This document shows positions 24,980-35,897 of a stretch of DNA of 64,000 bases, piece by piece. The notes beneath the pieces were generated by a model, which did not search any database, had not been told where the DNA came from, and worked only from the letters and a program-made list of their open reading frames with translations. This DNA comes from Paragordius varius (Eukaryota; Nematomorpha): the NCBI GenBank assembly GCA_964247055.1, contig OZ176053.1:806001-870000 (forward strand). Direction: 5' to 3'. Made by a program: the position numbers and the translations under genes. The number at the start of each line of letters is the position of its first letter. Position 1 is the stretch's first letter.

Positions 24980-25173
24980 CAGTAAAAACTGAAATTATAT
25001 GGACAAAAAGTAAAAATATAAAGACAAATATTTTTTTCTAAAATACAACCATACTTAATGTAACTAAATAGTTTAGATAGGAAAATTAAGGTTTAAAACT
25101 ATGGTTCTCTTTAAAATAAAAATATTTGTTTTTATATTTTCAGGTTTTGTCCGTATAATCTCAATTTTTACCG
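24980..25173. repeat. CAGTAAAAATTG-family MITE, internally deleted
   Basis: Starts CAGTAAAAACTGAAATTATA and ends GTATAATCTCAATTTTTACCG-like. At 194 bp it lacks about 100 bp of the core. Confidence 0.8.
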
Positions 25174-25904
25174 TAAGTTAAATGCAATAAGAATTTACAT
25201 CCACATGAGCTAACAATATAATATAGAAATTATACTATTCTAGATGAAAACCGTTTAAGCAAAAAACTGGCTTAGTACTTATTAATTTTGCAATTTTTTA
25301 AGGGTTTCGAATATTTTAGATAGAAAATTTTCAACTGAATCTTAATATAATGGAAAATATCAAATTTATTTTATACAACATGTTAAAAAATTCCAGAAAC
25401 CCAATTTTGAGTTATTAAAAATATAGATAGGTATGATATTTTTTTGAACATTAGGTTTTAAAAGGTCATCTTATAAAAAAATAAAAATTTGTGCAAAGCT
25501 ATAGGGTAATTATTATAAGTAAGGTCATATAACTTGCACCTGGCTTGTTTATATAATCTGTTTAGTTGTTTAAAAATAGCCTTTCCTTTCGAAATTGGGT
25601 AATTAGTGTCAAATAATATTACCCTAATTTTAACTTTGCACACATATTAACTTAAAAGCTAAAAAAGTTAGTTTCATTATAATAGTTTCGATGAAGAACA
25701 GGTGTCCTTTTTTTACCACAGATATAATAAATACTGAAAAGCTTTTTATAAATCCGGAAGTTGTTTATAAAATATTTCACATAATATTTCGCATGACATT
25801 TGTTATCTGTCACATAGTTTTAAATATACAACCATTGAAAACAATCAAATTTGTTGTATGGCCCAATTAAGTTTGCTATGGAAAAAAATTTTTTTTGGAT
25901 CGGA
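25174..25904. other. No secure feature; one minus-strand open frame
   Basis: A 61-codon minus-strand frame at 25458-25643 contains VKIRVILFDTNYPISKGKAI and RLYKQARCKLYDLTYNN. It looks somewhat protein-like but has no recognised relative and no clear splice context, so it is not annotated as a gene. Confidence 0.4.
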
Positions 25905-26110
25905 GGTAGGTAGGTAAATAATTCTTTAGGTCGAGGTCGACCCCTTGAAAATTAAAATAACCATGCTTAAATCTACCAGATTTCTTCTTTACAGTGTCCA
26001 ATCATCTTAACATCGCCTTTTATTTATTTCGCTTGAACTTTCCCAAAAATCAAGTCCCTCTCACGTCTCCTCAATATGTGCCCAATGTACGTAAACTTTC
26101 TTTTATTATA
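25905..26110 (-). mobile_element. LINE 3'-region remnant
   Basis: The minus strand encodes FTYIGHILRRRERDLIFGKV, the GHI-R-hallmark stretch that follows the reverse transcriptase in APE-type LINEs. It also appears in the copies near 39.2 and 46.5 kb. Stops interrupt the flanks. Confidence 0.5.
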
Positions 26111-26169
26111 GCTTCCATATTAAATGACTCCCAATATTTATTTTTTTTCTTATTGTTTTATGCTTAACC

Positions 26170-26227
26170 TGTGCTATTGTAAATTGCCCAACTATAGGGT
26201 GAAATAAGCAACCATTAAAATGCATAC
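26170..26227. repeat. Half copy of the ATGCATTTTAATGG palindromic MITE
   Basis: AAATTGCCCAACTATAGGGT then GAAATAAGCAACCATTAAAA and TGCAT match the right arm of the copies at 36444-37328 and 43768-43966. No left arm is present. Confidence 0.65.
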
Positions 26228-26828
26228 ATACTCAAATAACTCAGAAACCTAATGGGAATAAATAATATTTTCAATAATTAAGAAAGACAGCACAAAAAAT
26301 ATTTACCAATTAACCAAAAACAGGAAAGGAAAATGAATGATGATCTAGAAAAATAGTGGAATGATCAATCTACAATTATTATTAAAAAAATTAAATGAAT
26401 AAAGTGGTCTAAAGAAATCTCTCTTTCAAACCATCACAAGTGTAACAAATCAATACTAACACCCCATCAATTACTTTTTTTAAAAGGCTTTATAATATAT
26501 ATATATAACAAAAAATAAACCTAATTTGTGATTCAATTATGTTTGATGTCAAAATATTTGATTTTATTTTGTAGATATATACATATATATAAATAGACAA
26601 AACCAAAACATTCATAAATGGATAAAATTACATTACACGATATATGTTTCATTTCGTTTTCGATATTGAATATGAAATGTAATTGATTGATTAATAAGGG
26701 ATCGCATCTAACATAAAAATTACAACTTCTAAAGTATGAAATATTATGGGTTATAAAATGTTTAAAAATTTAAAAAGAATAAAGAAAAACAAATTTATAA
26801 AAAAGGTATCTAAACATTTATTTACTCA
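26228..26828. other. No recognised feature
   Basis: AT-rich sequence with a TA-repeat tract near 26500 and 26580. No exon-like segment. Confidence 0.5.
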
Positions 26829-28391
26829 CTGTGTGTAAAATAGAGGGTTAATTATTTTAAAGAAAATTTTTTTCATGAAGTAGCTTATGACCAGCATATT
26901 CATTTGCCGCAAAATTTTTTATTTGATGACAACCTAGTTTTTGGAATATTGAGAGAAAATCGAAAACTGGTAAAAAGTGAAAATTAAGGATAATTCAAAA
27001 AATAATGATAAAATTTGAGATATTATGTTTAATTATCATTTTAGGATACATTTTCAATATATAAATAGCTAAAATAATATAGTTAGGGTTTTAAATTTTA
27101 GCTCAAAAGATGGCGTTTTTCTTTTAACATGTTAAAAGACAAATATTTTTAATGAAACTATATTTAACAAATTTTTTTTAATTATTTACCATTTCTCACT
27201 ATTATAATTTTAACATTCATATTTTATTCAGTAAAAAACTTAATCAAAATAAAACCAAAAATATTGTTTTTTATTTTTGCATTTTTTTGTCATTGGTTTA
27301 TGAGTTATAAAAATTTTATACTGTCTTATTTTGGAATATTACATGAGTGGGAATTACTAAGTATATAAATCATGAAAATAGGATTTAATATCAACCAACA
27401 ATCCTTACAAATCGCTATAAAATATTAATTTATCTTAAACAGACTTGTTACAGGGATTGGTAAGGATTGTTGGTTGATTTTCCACTACTTTTAAATCCTA
27501 TTTTGCATAAATTATATACTTAAAATTCCCACTCATGTATAAATTCAAAATAAAACATTATGAATTTTTTATACATAATACAAAACCACATTTTTGGTTT
27601 TATTTTTGGTTATATTGTTAAGATTTAAAATAGTGAGTTTAGGTAGTAAATAATTAAAAAAAAATTATTTTTATATAGTTTCATTTAAAATATTTGTCTT
27701 TTAGGTAAGTTAAGTTGGACAAAATAAAAAGGATGACACACGATACATTAACGCCCTACAAATTAATCACCTGGAGAGACAAATATAACGAACATCTTAA
27801 TCCTTGACAAAATAAATCTCGAACCGAGATACACCTGATATCGGCATGTGCCTTAAAATGTAAAATTATCATTATACTTTGGTTACATTACCAACTTGGA
27901 ATTCCAACTAATGACAGTCAAGGGGGTCGAAGGATCTCTAGGAAACGTGGACGCTGTAAGATGCGCTGAATCGAAAACTACCTAAAAGAAACCAATCTCA
28001 CTCTATAACAGCTAACAGCATTCTTGTTTACAAACGAATAAACTGGAGAAAATATATATACTTTCCAAAAAAGCAATAAATCGACTACAGTTTATGCTAT
28101 ATAAGGTTATTAGAAAAATGCCATCTTTTGAGCTGAAATTTTATAGAAACTCTAACTATATGATTTTACAGGCTATTTATATATTGAAAATATATTCTAA
28201 AATGATAATAAACCACAATATCTCAAATTTTATCATTGAATTATCCTTAATTATCCTTAATTTTCACATTTTGCCCTATTTCGATTTTCTCTTAACATTT
28301 CAAAAACTAGGTTGTCAACAAATAAAATTTTTGCGGCAAATGAATACGCTGGTCATAAGCTATATCTAGAAAAAAATTTTTTTGCACACAA
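26829..28391. mobile_element. Large palindromic element, copy A, with LINE insertion
   Basis: The ends are CTGTGTGTAAAATAGAGGG and TTTTTTTGCACACA. The arms are inverted over their whole length: TAGCTTATGACCAGCATATT and TTGCCGCAAAATTTTTTATT at the left, versus TTTTTGCGGCAAATGAATAC and GGTCATAAGC at the right. An inner hairpin pairs AACAATCCTTACAAATC with the segment near 27450-27475. The right arm is interrupted at about 27707-28112 by LINE-derived sequence; without it the element is about 1.15 kb, matching copy B at 38000-39130. There is no reading frame. Confidence 0.75.
27707..28112 (+). mobile_element. LINE 3'-tail insertion inside palindrome copy A
   Basis: The right arm of the palindrome breaks after TTTGTCTTTT and resumes at AAAAATGCCATCTTTTGAGC. 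The intervening stretch encodes GGRRISRKRGRCKMR, a stop, then IENYLKETNLTL, matching the basic post-RT tail of the LINEs near 39.2 and 46.2 kb. Confidence 0.55.
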
Positions 28392-28756
28392 TGTTTTAAA
28401 TGCTTATAATACTGTAAAATTGCTTTTTTACAGAATCAAAATCGTGATAAAACGAAGGGCGCTGTTTTTTTAAGCAAAGAAAACAAATTACAAATTTCTC
28501 CTTATAATATTCAATATCTTTATATATTAGAAATTGTTTATAGTTTTGTTTATAAATAATTTACAGTATGAGTAATTATATATTGCTAGAAAGATGGCAT
28601 GTGTAGCAAAGAGAATTATTATTGGCTTATAATAATAAAAAGCGAAAAAAATAACGCTAAACCAATATTAATGCCCCCTTTGTTGTACATGATGCTATTT
28701 GGCAATAATTAATAACTTTCTAACAATGTATACTTATTCATACTGTAAGTATTTTT
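28392..28756. other. No recognised feature
   Basis: AT-rich filler between palindrome copy A and the exon-like segment at 28760. Confidence 0.4.
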
Positions 28757-28759
28757 TAC

Positions 28760-28848
28760 TTGAAATTGGATAGTTTTATTTTCAATATCCGAAACATACA
28801 GGACCATATGCTTGTTTTCTTCATTAGATTTATAAGTGTGATTTAACT
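28760..28848 (-). CDS. Unassigned exon-like segment
   Basis: After an AG at 28850-28849 the minus strand reads LNHTYKSNEENKHMVLYVSD then IENKTIQFQ, and meets a GTAAAA donor at 28759. This is clear coding character for a hydrophilic secreted or cytoplasmic protein. It may belong with the segments at 29214-29296 and 31404-31517, but junction phases are unproven and the family is not recognised. Confidence 0.4.
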
Positions 28849-28990
28849 CTAAAAAAAAAAATAGCATTAATAATAATGATAATAATATAATTATATAAAC
28901 ATCAAAATTTATTTCAAACCATATTATAGGGGGCCAAGAAATAGCAAACTAACTTGTTTTTAAAAAAAATAATATGAAATTGAGATATCT

Positions 28991-29186
28991 ACAGTAAAAA
29001 ATAACTACTCTTAATCTTGATTTTTTTCTACATACAGTTGTGATTACTTGTAAGGCTTGAATCATAGATTGGGCACCAAGTTATATTAATATCTGCAACC
29101 CAAATATATAATTTTTACAAATCAAGGTTTAAAAAATATGGTTGTCTTTTATTTTTTATGCTTTGTCCGTATAATTTTGATTTTGA
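28991..29186. repeat. CAGTAAAAATTG-family MITE, shortened
   Basis: CAGTAAAAAATAACTACTCT at the left and GGTTGTCTTTT then CTTTGTCCGTATAATTTTGA at the right. The left outer arm is deleted. Confidence 0.65.
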
Positions 29187-29213
29187 CAATTATGGTAATA
29201 ATAATTGACTATT

Positions 29214-29296
29214 AAATCACTCCAACCAAATTTTCCATTCATTACACTGCTCAACAAGGTTTTGCACCACCCCATTATTTTTGCATTTTCTGATAC
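29214..29296 (-). CDS. Unassigned exon-like segment
   Basis: Preceded by CCATTAG, the minus strand reads VSENAKIMGWCKTLLSSVMN then GKFGWSDLI before a weak GT. Upstream on the same strand (29418-29815) are hydrophobic frames with TSGIIIGSLGGYAELVQPPG and SPFRFLILWLLACLVSYVMT, suggesting membrane segments, but they lie in different frames and I could not build a consistent model. Confidence 0.35.
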
Positions 29297-29819
29297 CTAA
29301 TGGCATGGATAGGCCAAAACAAAAAAGAAAATTGAGGCCACCAATATGATTTTTCCAAAATTTAATTTTTAAATTTGTATTTAATACAAAAATAAAAATC
29401 ATTCCTCGTGCATATGTTTAAATATTCAAACAAGCAAGTCGATACAAGTAATTTTTCATGCATGGATAATAAATTCTAGTCATTACATAAGATACTAAAC
29501 AAGCTAAGAGCCAAAGTATTAAAAATCTAAAAGGGCTTAGTATAGTGTGATAGATCCGGGCGGCTGCACAAGCTCTGCATATCCCCCAAGCGATCCTATA
29601 ATTATGCCAGATGTGGCAAAGATAACAATAAGTAATCGTAAAGTCCGATAAGAGAGACTTGCAAGCAAAATCCAGGCAAATTGACATGTTAAATTAACCA
29701 ATTTACAGAATAAAGTTAGATAAATACAATTAAATTGAATATAAATTAGGTAAATACAAATGGTCCAACCCCATAACAGTAATACTAAAAGTGGCTAAAC
29801 AACATCCACCTGAAATTCA

Positions 29820-31074
29820 AAATACAAAACAACCAATAATTTTAAAAAAATAAGGTATATCCATTAGGTATAAATAAAGGATTTTTTATAAGAACCAACT
29901 CAAGAGAAAAAGTCTAATAAGTACTCGAAAGAACGAAAACTAACAAAAAAATATAGCCTATCTGAAAGCCGAAGGTTTAAACCATAGAATGCCTTTTTTA
30001 GTATTTTTTTAAAAAAAATTTTTATGTGTTAAAAATTCACTTGAAAAAAAAGACTAAATTTTGACGTTTAAGTCCGTACTATTTTTTTCTCTCTGTTATT
30101 TAATTGACATATTTATATTCAAAAGATAGAGTTTAAAACGCTTTATTAAATGATATTAAGTTTATTATAATAACATTTTATTATAAAGTTATATTTAATT
30201 TTCTCTCGATTTTCACTTGTTTTTGAAAAATTTAAAAACCTATAAAATTTTAAAATTCTGATTGGCGGGATCAATTTTATTTTTCAAATTCGGTTTTAAA
30301 ACACTGAAATTAGTCATAATTTAAAAAGTTTGAGTGGTGGTACTTAAAAATGTCCAAATTTGTCGACTAGTGTTAATATAAAAATTGTGTAAAAACGGTC
30401 GTTAATTATTAAAACGAATTTAGTTAAAACGGGGGCAGCATTTTGACCTTAAGCACGGGTCCATTTCTTTTAACCCAAATGTTCAAAACTTACCAGAAAA
30501 AAAATTTGTAAATACGAAATTCTTTAATGATTAGCTTTTGTTCTTTTATAATAATAATAATAATTTAAAACAAAATACCAATTGGGGTAACTAGAGGCCA
30601 CCTTTTTAATTGATATTATTTAAATCCTAATAAAAAGTGCGACCTTAATACATTTATACTTTATCTTAAAAATAAGCCAAAAAGCCAAAATTTCTATAAA
30701 GTTTATTTTTTGAAAAAAGCTTCATCTTATACTTCGAAGCTATAATATTGCATTTATAATATATCGCGTAATTAGATTTTAACGCTATTTTTTTTATAAC
30801 GAAATAGTAATAAGTGAAAGCTTATTAAGCAATAAATATTTTATTTTTAACAGGTCTAGGGTCAGACTCTATATAAATTTGAATTTAAGTGTTAGAACTC
30901 CATTATATTTATGAGAAAAAAGTTGTTAACACTACCATAATCATTGCACCAACAAAAAAATTTTTTTAATACGATTCCGCGTGTCATATATTGAGAAATA
31001 GAAAAATTGAAAACAATTTGCTTATGAGAATCTTAGTTTTATATATTTAAATTTCTAAGCTACCCCTCTTAAAA
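29820..31074. other. Gene-poor stretch
   Basis: Contains only a badly diverged MITE trace near 30000-30095 (ACGTTTAAGTCCGTACTATT). No exon seen. Confidence 0.45.
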
Positions 31075-31374
31075 TAGTAAAAACTGAAATTAAACGACAA
31101 AATGTAAAAATATAAAGACAAATATTTTTATCTAAAAGACAACCATACATTTTACTAAATTTATATCAATATAACTCATTGTTTTTTAATATCAAAGTCT
31201 GAAATAGAGATTTATATATTTCTAACTTAATCAATTCTATATTTTACAATTGCAACTAAATAGCTTATATGACAAAATTTATTTAAAAAGTATGGGGTTG
31301 TTGTATTTTAGACAAAAAAAGTTTGTCTTTATATTTTTACGTTTTGTCCTTCCGTATAATTTCAATTTTTACTG
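31075..31374. repeat. CAGTAAAAATTG-family MITE
   Basis: Starts TAGTAAAAACTGAAATTAAA and ends CGTATAATTTCAATTTTTACTG-like. It is full length, at 300 bp. Confidence 0.85.
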
Positions 31375-31403
31375 TAAAAGTATTATGAAAGCTTATAGAT
31401 TAC

Positions 31404-31517
31404 TGAAATTAGCCAATACTACATCAGAGCCATTCACCATTGCTTTTTTTAGAAAAGAGATTTTGACGTCCCAAATATGTGGAGGAAAATCCTTGATTAT
31501 TGTATAATTTCTGTGGT
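31404..31517 (-). CDS. Unassigned exon-like segment
   Basis: After TTTGTTAG the minus strand reads HRNYTIIKDFPPHIWDVKIS then FLKKAMVNGSDVVLANFS, with a possible donor at 31403 and an in-frame stop two codons later. The composition is convincingly protein-like. It could be the last exon of an unidentified gene or an internal exon of the one suggested at 28760-29296. Confidence 0.4.
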
Positions 31518-31564
31518 CTAACAAAGCATGGTTTTAAACAATATAAATAAAATATTTATATTGA

Positions 31565-31862
31565 TGTATAAATACAAAAATTTAAATTATACGGACAAAA
31601 CGTAAAAATATAAAGACAAATATTTTTTGTTAAAAGACAACCAACCATACTTTTTAAATCTTGATTTTTTAAGATTTAAATAATTGCTAAAAATTGCTAA
31701 GTATGGAATAGAGATGTATATTGTTAACACAATCAATTATATATTTAATAATTGTAAATAAATCATCTATACGGGAAAGATTGAGACTTAAAAAAGTATG
31801 GTTGTCTTCTGAAAAAAATATTTGTTTTTATATTTGTACGTTTTGTCCGTATTCAGTTTTTT
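31565..31862. repeat. CAGTAAAAATTG-family MITE
   Basis: The left tip is altered (TACAAAAATTTAAATTATAC). The right arm ends GTTTTGTCCGTATTCAGTTT, with the last bases diverged. Only about 200 bp separate it from the copy at 31075-31374. Confidence 0.75.
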
Positions 31863-31939
31863 TGAAAAATGTTCTTTGCCATAAAATTAACAAAAATACG
31901 CAAATTTAACCTTTACTTAAAGTGAGTTACTTATATTAT

Positions 31940-32222
31940 GAGAATTCACCCTTGAACATTTCAAATTCACCCTTAGACAATTCAAATCCTCAAACGATTC
32001 AGATTCATTCACCCTAAAATATGTTTTAAAATTAAATATTACTATATTTTTTTCTATAAAAATGAAAAATTTTGTTCCATAAATATTTACTGAAAAAATA
32101 AAAAACTATGTGATAAGAATATATCTTCTATTAATGATAAATTATATTGGCTCGAAAACACAATAAATTATTTTTAGTGTGAATTTGAATTGTTTAAGGA
32201 TGAACTTGAATTATAAATGGTA
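31940..32222. repeat. Foldback-type MITE
   Basis: The left arm has three to four degraded units and lacks the CCATTTAC tip. The right arm ends GAACTTGAATTATAAATGGT. Confidence 0.7.
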
Positions 32223-32412
32223 TTTTTTATTAGATTAACACAAGACTGTTAAATAAATTACAAACTACTCAATGTTTTAAATTCATTGCCAAAACGTAGA
32301 GTTTAATAAATATTAATTTCTTTTACTAAATAAATAGCAAATTTTGCCCTGATTTAACCAAGTAGAAATTTACTTTATAGAGACAAAATCTAAAAATTAA
32401 AAGACATATTTA

Positions 32413-32645
32413 CAGTTAAAATTAAAATTGTACGGACAAAACGTAAAAAAAGACAAATATTTTTTTTTAAAAAACCATACTATTCAAATCTTAATTTTTC
32501 ATGTCAATTTAATAATGATGTAAAAATATAATCAATTTTGCTCTTAATAACTTTGCAATATTAAATAATGAGTTATATTTAAAAAAAAAGATTTAATTTG
32601 TCGTTATATTTTTACTTTTTCTCCGTATAATTTTAATTTTCATTG
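32413..32645. repeat. CAGTAAAAATTG-family MITE, shortened
   Basis: Starts CAGTTAAAATTAAAATTGTA and ends CCGTATAATTTTAATTTTCA then TTG. The right inner arm is deleted. Confidence 0.75.
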
Positions 32646-32954
32646 TAGAAGCAAATCTATATTTTTCAAAATTTTAATTTTAATTGTATTTAATAAGTTA
32701 CATAAGAAAGGCTTAAAAAGTATATTTATCTTTTTTACATTAATAAATGTTTGTCATTTAGATTTTAAATTTTGTCTGTATATTTTAACTTTAACTGTAA
32801 AACTTACAAACTAATTGCAAAATTACCATGGAACTGTTTGATGATGTTTGATTTAATTTGATAGCATGATTTATTATTTCCCCCACACACTCTACATATA
32901 TCATATTTTGCGCTGAATATATTATTATCACATCCCAATTCCTAAAATATAAAA

Positions 32955-33255
32955 CAGTAAAAATTGGAATTATACGGACAAAATGTTAAAATATAAAGAC
33001 AAATAAATATTTTTTTCTAAAAGACAACAACCAAACTATTTAAATTTTGATATATTTCAATATTACTCACTCATTTTTTTGAATGTCAAAATTGAAATAG
33101 AGATATATATTAACACAATCGATTCTATATTTTACAATTTAATTAAATAACTTATATGAGGAAAATTAAGATTATAAAAACCATGGTTGTCTTTTAGATA
33201 AAAATATTTGTCTTTATATTTTTACGTTTTGTCCGTATAATTTCAATTTTTACTG
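32955..33255. repeat. CAGTAAAAATTG-family MITE
   Basis: Starts CAGTAAAAATTGGAATTATA and ends GTATAATTTCAATTTTTACTG-like. It is one of the best-preserved copies, followed by a TA dinucleotide repeat at 33260-33300. Confidence 0.9.
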
Positions 33256-33263
33256 TAAATACC

Positions 33264-33295
<32 letters not shown>

Positions 33296-33298
33296 TAT

Positions 33299-33800
33299 AT
33301 TATTTACAATTCAAGAATGTCCTTAAACACTTCAAGTTAGTCCTTATTTGAGGGGTATAACCGTAATTTTTGCATGTAATTAACTATTTATTTTAATCTA
33401 ATATCATTTATTTTTATTTTTTATTCAAAATTAACATTTTTCATATTAAATAATTTTTGTTTCGGACAGTTTTTTTAATTGAACAATATTTTATACTTAT
33501 TGATGCATTAGACGGAAAATACAATCAATAACTCGCAAGCTTATGTATATTTTAATTAAAACCTTAATATTTTATAAGAAATTAATAAAAAAATACGGTT
33601 CTTCAAATAAAAAAAATTGATTTTTATGTTTTTAGATTAAATAAAGAAAACAGGTTAAAATGATAGGATAGATGAACGATACATGGTTTGATTAATAATT
33701 TGAAACAAAATAAAAATGTTGAGAGGTTGAAATTGAAATGTTCAAGGACCGAATTTGCAACTTTAAGTGTTAAATGACATTCTTAAAGTGCAAATGGTCT
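33299..33800. repeat. Variant foldback-like element
   Basis: ATTATTTACAATTCAAGAAT with CCTTAAACACTTCAAG units at the left, and TTGAAATGTTCAAGGAC then CTTAAAGTGCAAATGGTCTA at the right. The architecture is that of the foldback family but both unit sequence and core differ. Confidence 0.5.
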
Positions 33801-34091
33801 ATGCCAAAAGGTTTTTTCCCATAAAAAAATGAAAATTATTTTTACCAATTCGACTCCTTTATAACATAAGCCATTGTATGAACCTGAGCTAAAATGTGTA
33901 CCAATCTTAAAATGGAGAGTTGAATTTATGTTGATCTTTTTATCTAACACACGCACACTACAGAACTATATCATTTTTTTAAAAAAAATATCTTATAAAA
34001 TTTGAATACTACTTTAAAAGAAAATGCTTACCCTGCGATCCTATTTTTATGACATATAAATAATTAGTATGGTAACAAAAATTGAAAAATT

Positions 34092-34350
34092 AGTAAAAAT
34101 TGAAGTTCGCAAATAAAAAACAAAACCATTTTTTTAAATCTTAATTTATTCTATAATAAATCTTTAAATACAATCGTAAAATACATAATTGATTGTGTTA
34201 CCAATTTACATCTCTATATTATACTTTGTAGTTTAAAACTATGAGTTATATTAAATTAATAGAGATTTAAAATGTATGATTGGTTGTCTCTTTTTTAAAA
34301 ATATTTGTCTTTTATTTTACGTTTTGTCCGTGTTATTTCAATTTTTACTA
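34092..34350. repeat. Diverged CAGTAAAAATTG-family MITE
   Basis: TTAGTAAAAATTGAAGTTCG at the left and TTACGTTTTGTCCGTGTTAT then TTCAATTTTTACT at the right. Confidence 0.7.
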
Positions 34351-34477
34351 AAGTTTACAGTAACGCGTGTATCCATTATATGGGTCATTAACAAGGTTAA
34401 AAAAAATTTAATTGTATGTGTTAGCAGTTTTGTTTTATATTTACATATTTGATTGTTATAATGGAATTAACCAGTAG

Positions 34478-34644
34478 CCACCGAATTGGTTCGCAATGAA
34501 ATAATAATAAAATTAAATATGTTATTATCAGGTGTACTGGTTAAGAAACTAAGAGAGGTCAGCGAAAGTACGCAGACGATCGATTCTACGACTCCATTTT
34601 GTATACATCTAACAGGAATGTTATCGAAAGCCCTATCGATTTAA
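34478..34644 (+). CDS. Unassigned terminal-exon-like segment
   Basis: After CCAGTAG the + strand reads TELVRNEIIIKLNMLLSGVL, VKKLREVSESTQTIDSTTPF then CIHLTGMLSKALSI and a stop: 55 codons with strong coding character. No upstream exon was found and I do not recognise the family. It could be a 3' exon of an unidentified gene or a retained gene fragment. Confidence 0.4.
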
Positions 34645-35362
34645 TCTCTATGTCGTTATTCACATTCAAAATTTTAAATTTTAAAGACTAAACATATAAA
34701 GAAAAGGCTAATAGCTTTTAAGAAAATCTTATTTTAAATTTTTTACTGGAGATGTTTTCCATTGATTTCTATTTTTATTCGCAACCCCAAACGATTACAT
34801 TAAACATATGACGTAAATTTTATATTTTTTTTAGACTTTACCTTTTTATGGTTGGTTTTTTAGTGTTAATTACTGTAAAATATATATAACTTACCCAAAA
34901 TATATAATTTGTATTGTTGAGAATATGATAATTATATCGATCCCAAGAGATACGATGTTTCTATAATTATATTAATAAAATGGATATATAATGAAAATTT
35001 GAAATATTTGTTATAATAGTCAAACGCTTTTTATATAAAATTTGGATATATTCAAGTTATATTCCGGAAAAGTTCGCAGCACTCTTTGAACTTATTTTAG
35101 AATAATTTAATTGATAAATGCGGCTTAGAATAATCGGGAGGGCGAAGTTTTATATTAAGTCACAACGACGCTACATTATTAAATTAGGCTTATTCACCTA
35201 ACCCCTGTTTTATAGTGTTTTGCTTTAGTAAAGAATAATTTAACTCATGACATTGCGATTTATTATAGAAATGTTATTAAAATATCAAAATTGATCCATA
35301 TTTTTTATCATTCAAATTTTAAAGGAAGTTTATGGCAGATGCCTTATATAAAGAGTTTCCGC
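34645..35362. other. No recognised feature
   Basis: AT-rich sequence with no exon-like segment or match to the repeat families listed here. Confidence 0.4.
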
Positions 35363-35602
35363 CACCCTAGATATTAAGTTGGACCCGCGAAAAATTTGGA
35401 AATTCATTATTTTAAAGAATATGCTTATAAATTTTAAAAAAGAGATTTTCAAAACAAATTATCTGAATAGATAAATTTGATTGACTACGGGCTAGAAAAA
35501 ATTGTTATATTGTGTTTGCATTTTACAGCCCTATGTTTGAATTAATGAATGCTTATAAAATTTCGAATGCGGTCCGCGAAGCCTTTGTGTCGGACATCCC
35601 TG
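35363..35602. repeat. hAT-type MITE remnant (GGCCGC family)
   Basis: The right end GAATGCGGTCCGCGAAGCC then TTTGTGTCGGACATCCCTG is an inverted form of the 17045 copy's left end. The left end is vague (GTTGGACCCGCGAAAAATTT). Confidence 0.55.
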
Positions 35603-35634
35603 CCTTAAACGATTTGTGGTATTTTGTAAATATA

Positions 35635-35877
35635 TAGTAAAAATTGAAATTATACGGACAAAAAGTAAAAATATAAGGACAAATATTTTTTTCTACAGAC
35701 AACCATATTTATGTTAACTTTTCATTTTTTTCATTATAATCCTTGTAAAATGGCAAAATATGAAATATATATATATATTTCTAATTTTACAAATGGTAAC
35801 TAGATAGCTTATACAAAAAAGCGTTTAATTTATCTTTATATTTTCCCGTTTTGTCCGTATAATGTCAATTTTTACTG
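35635..35877. repeat. CAGTAAAAATTG-family MITE
   Basis: Starts TAGTAAAAATTGAAATTATA and ends CGTATAATGTCAATTTTTACTG-like. It lies 21 bp beyond the stop codon of the metalloprotease gene (minus strand, 35898) and so may lie in its 3' untranslated region. Confidence 0.85.
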
Positions 35878-35897
35878 TAAAAAGTATAGATGGCAAC

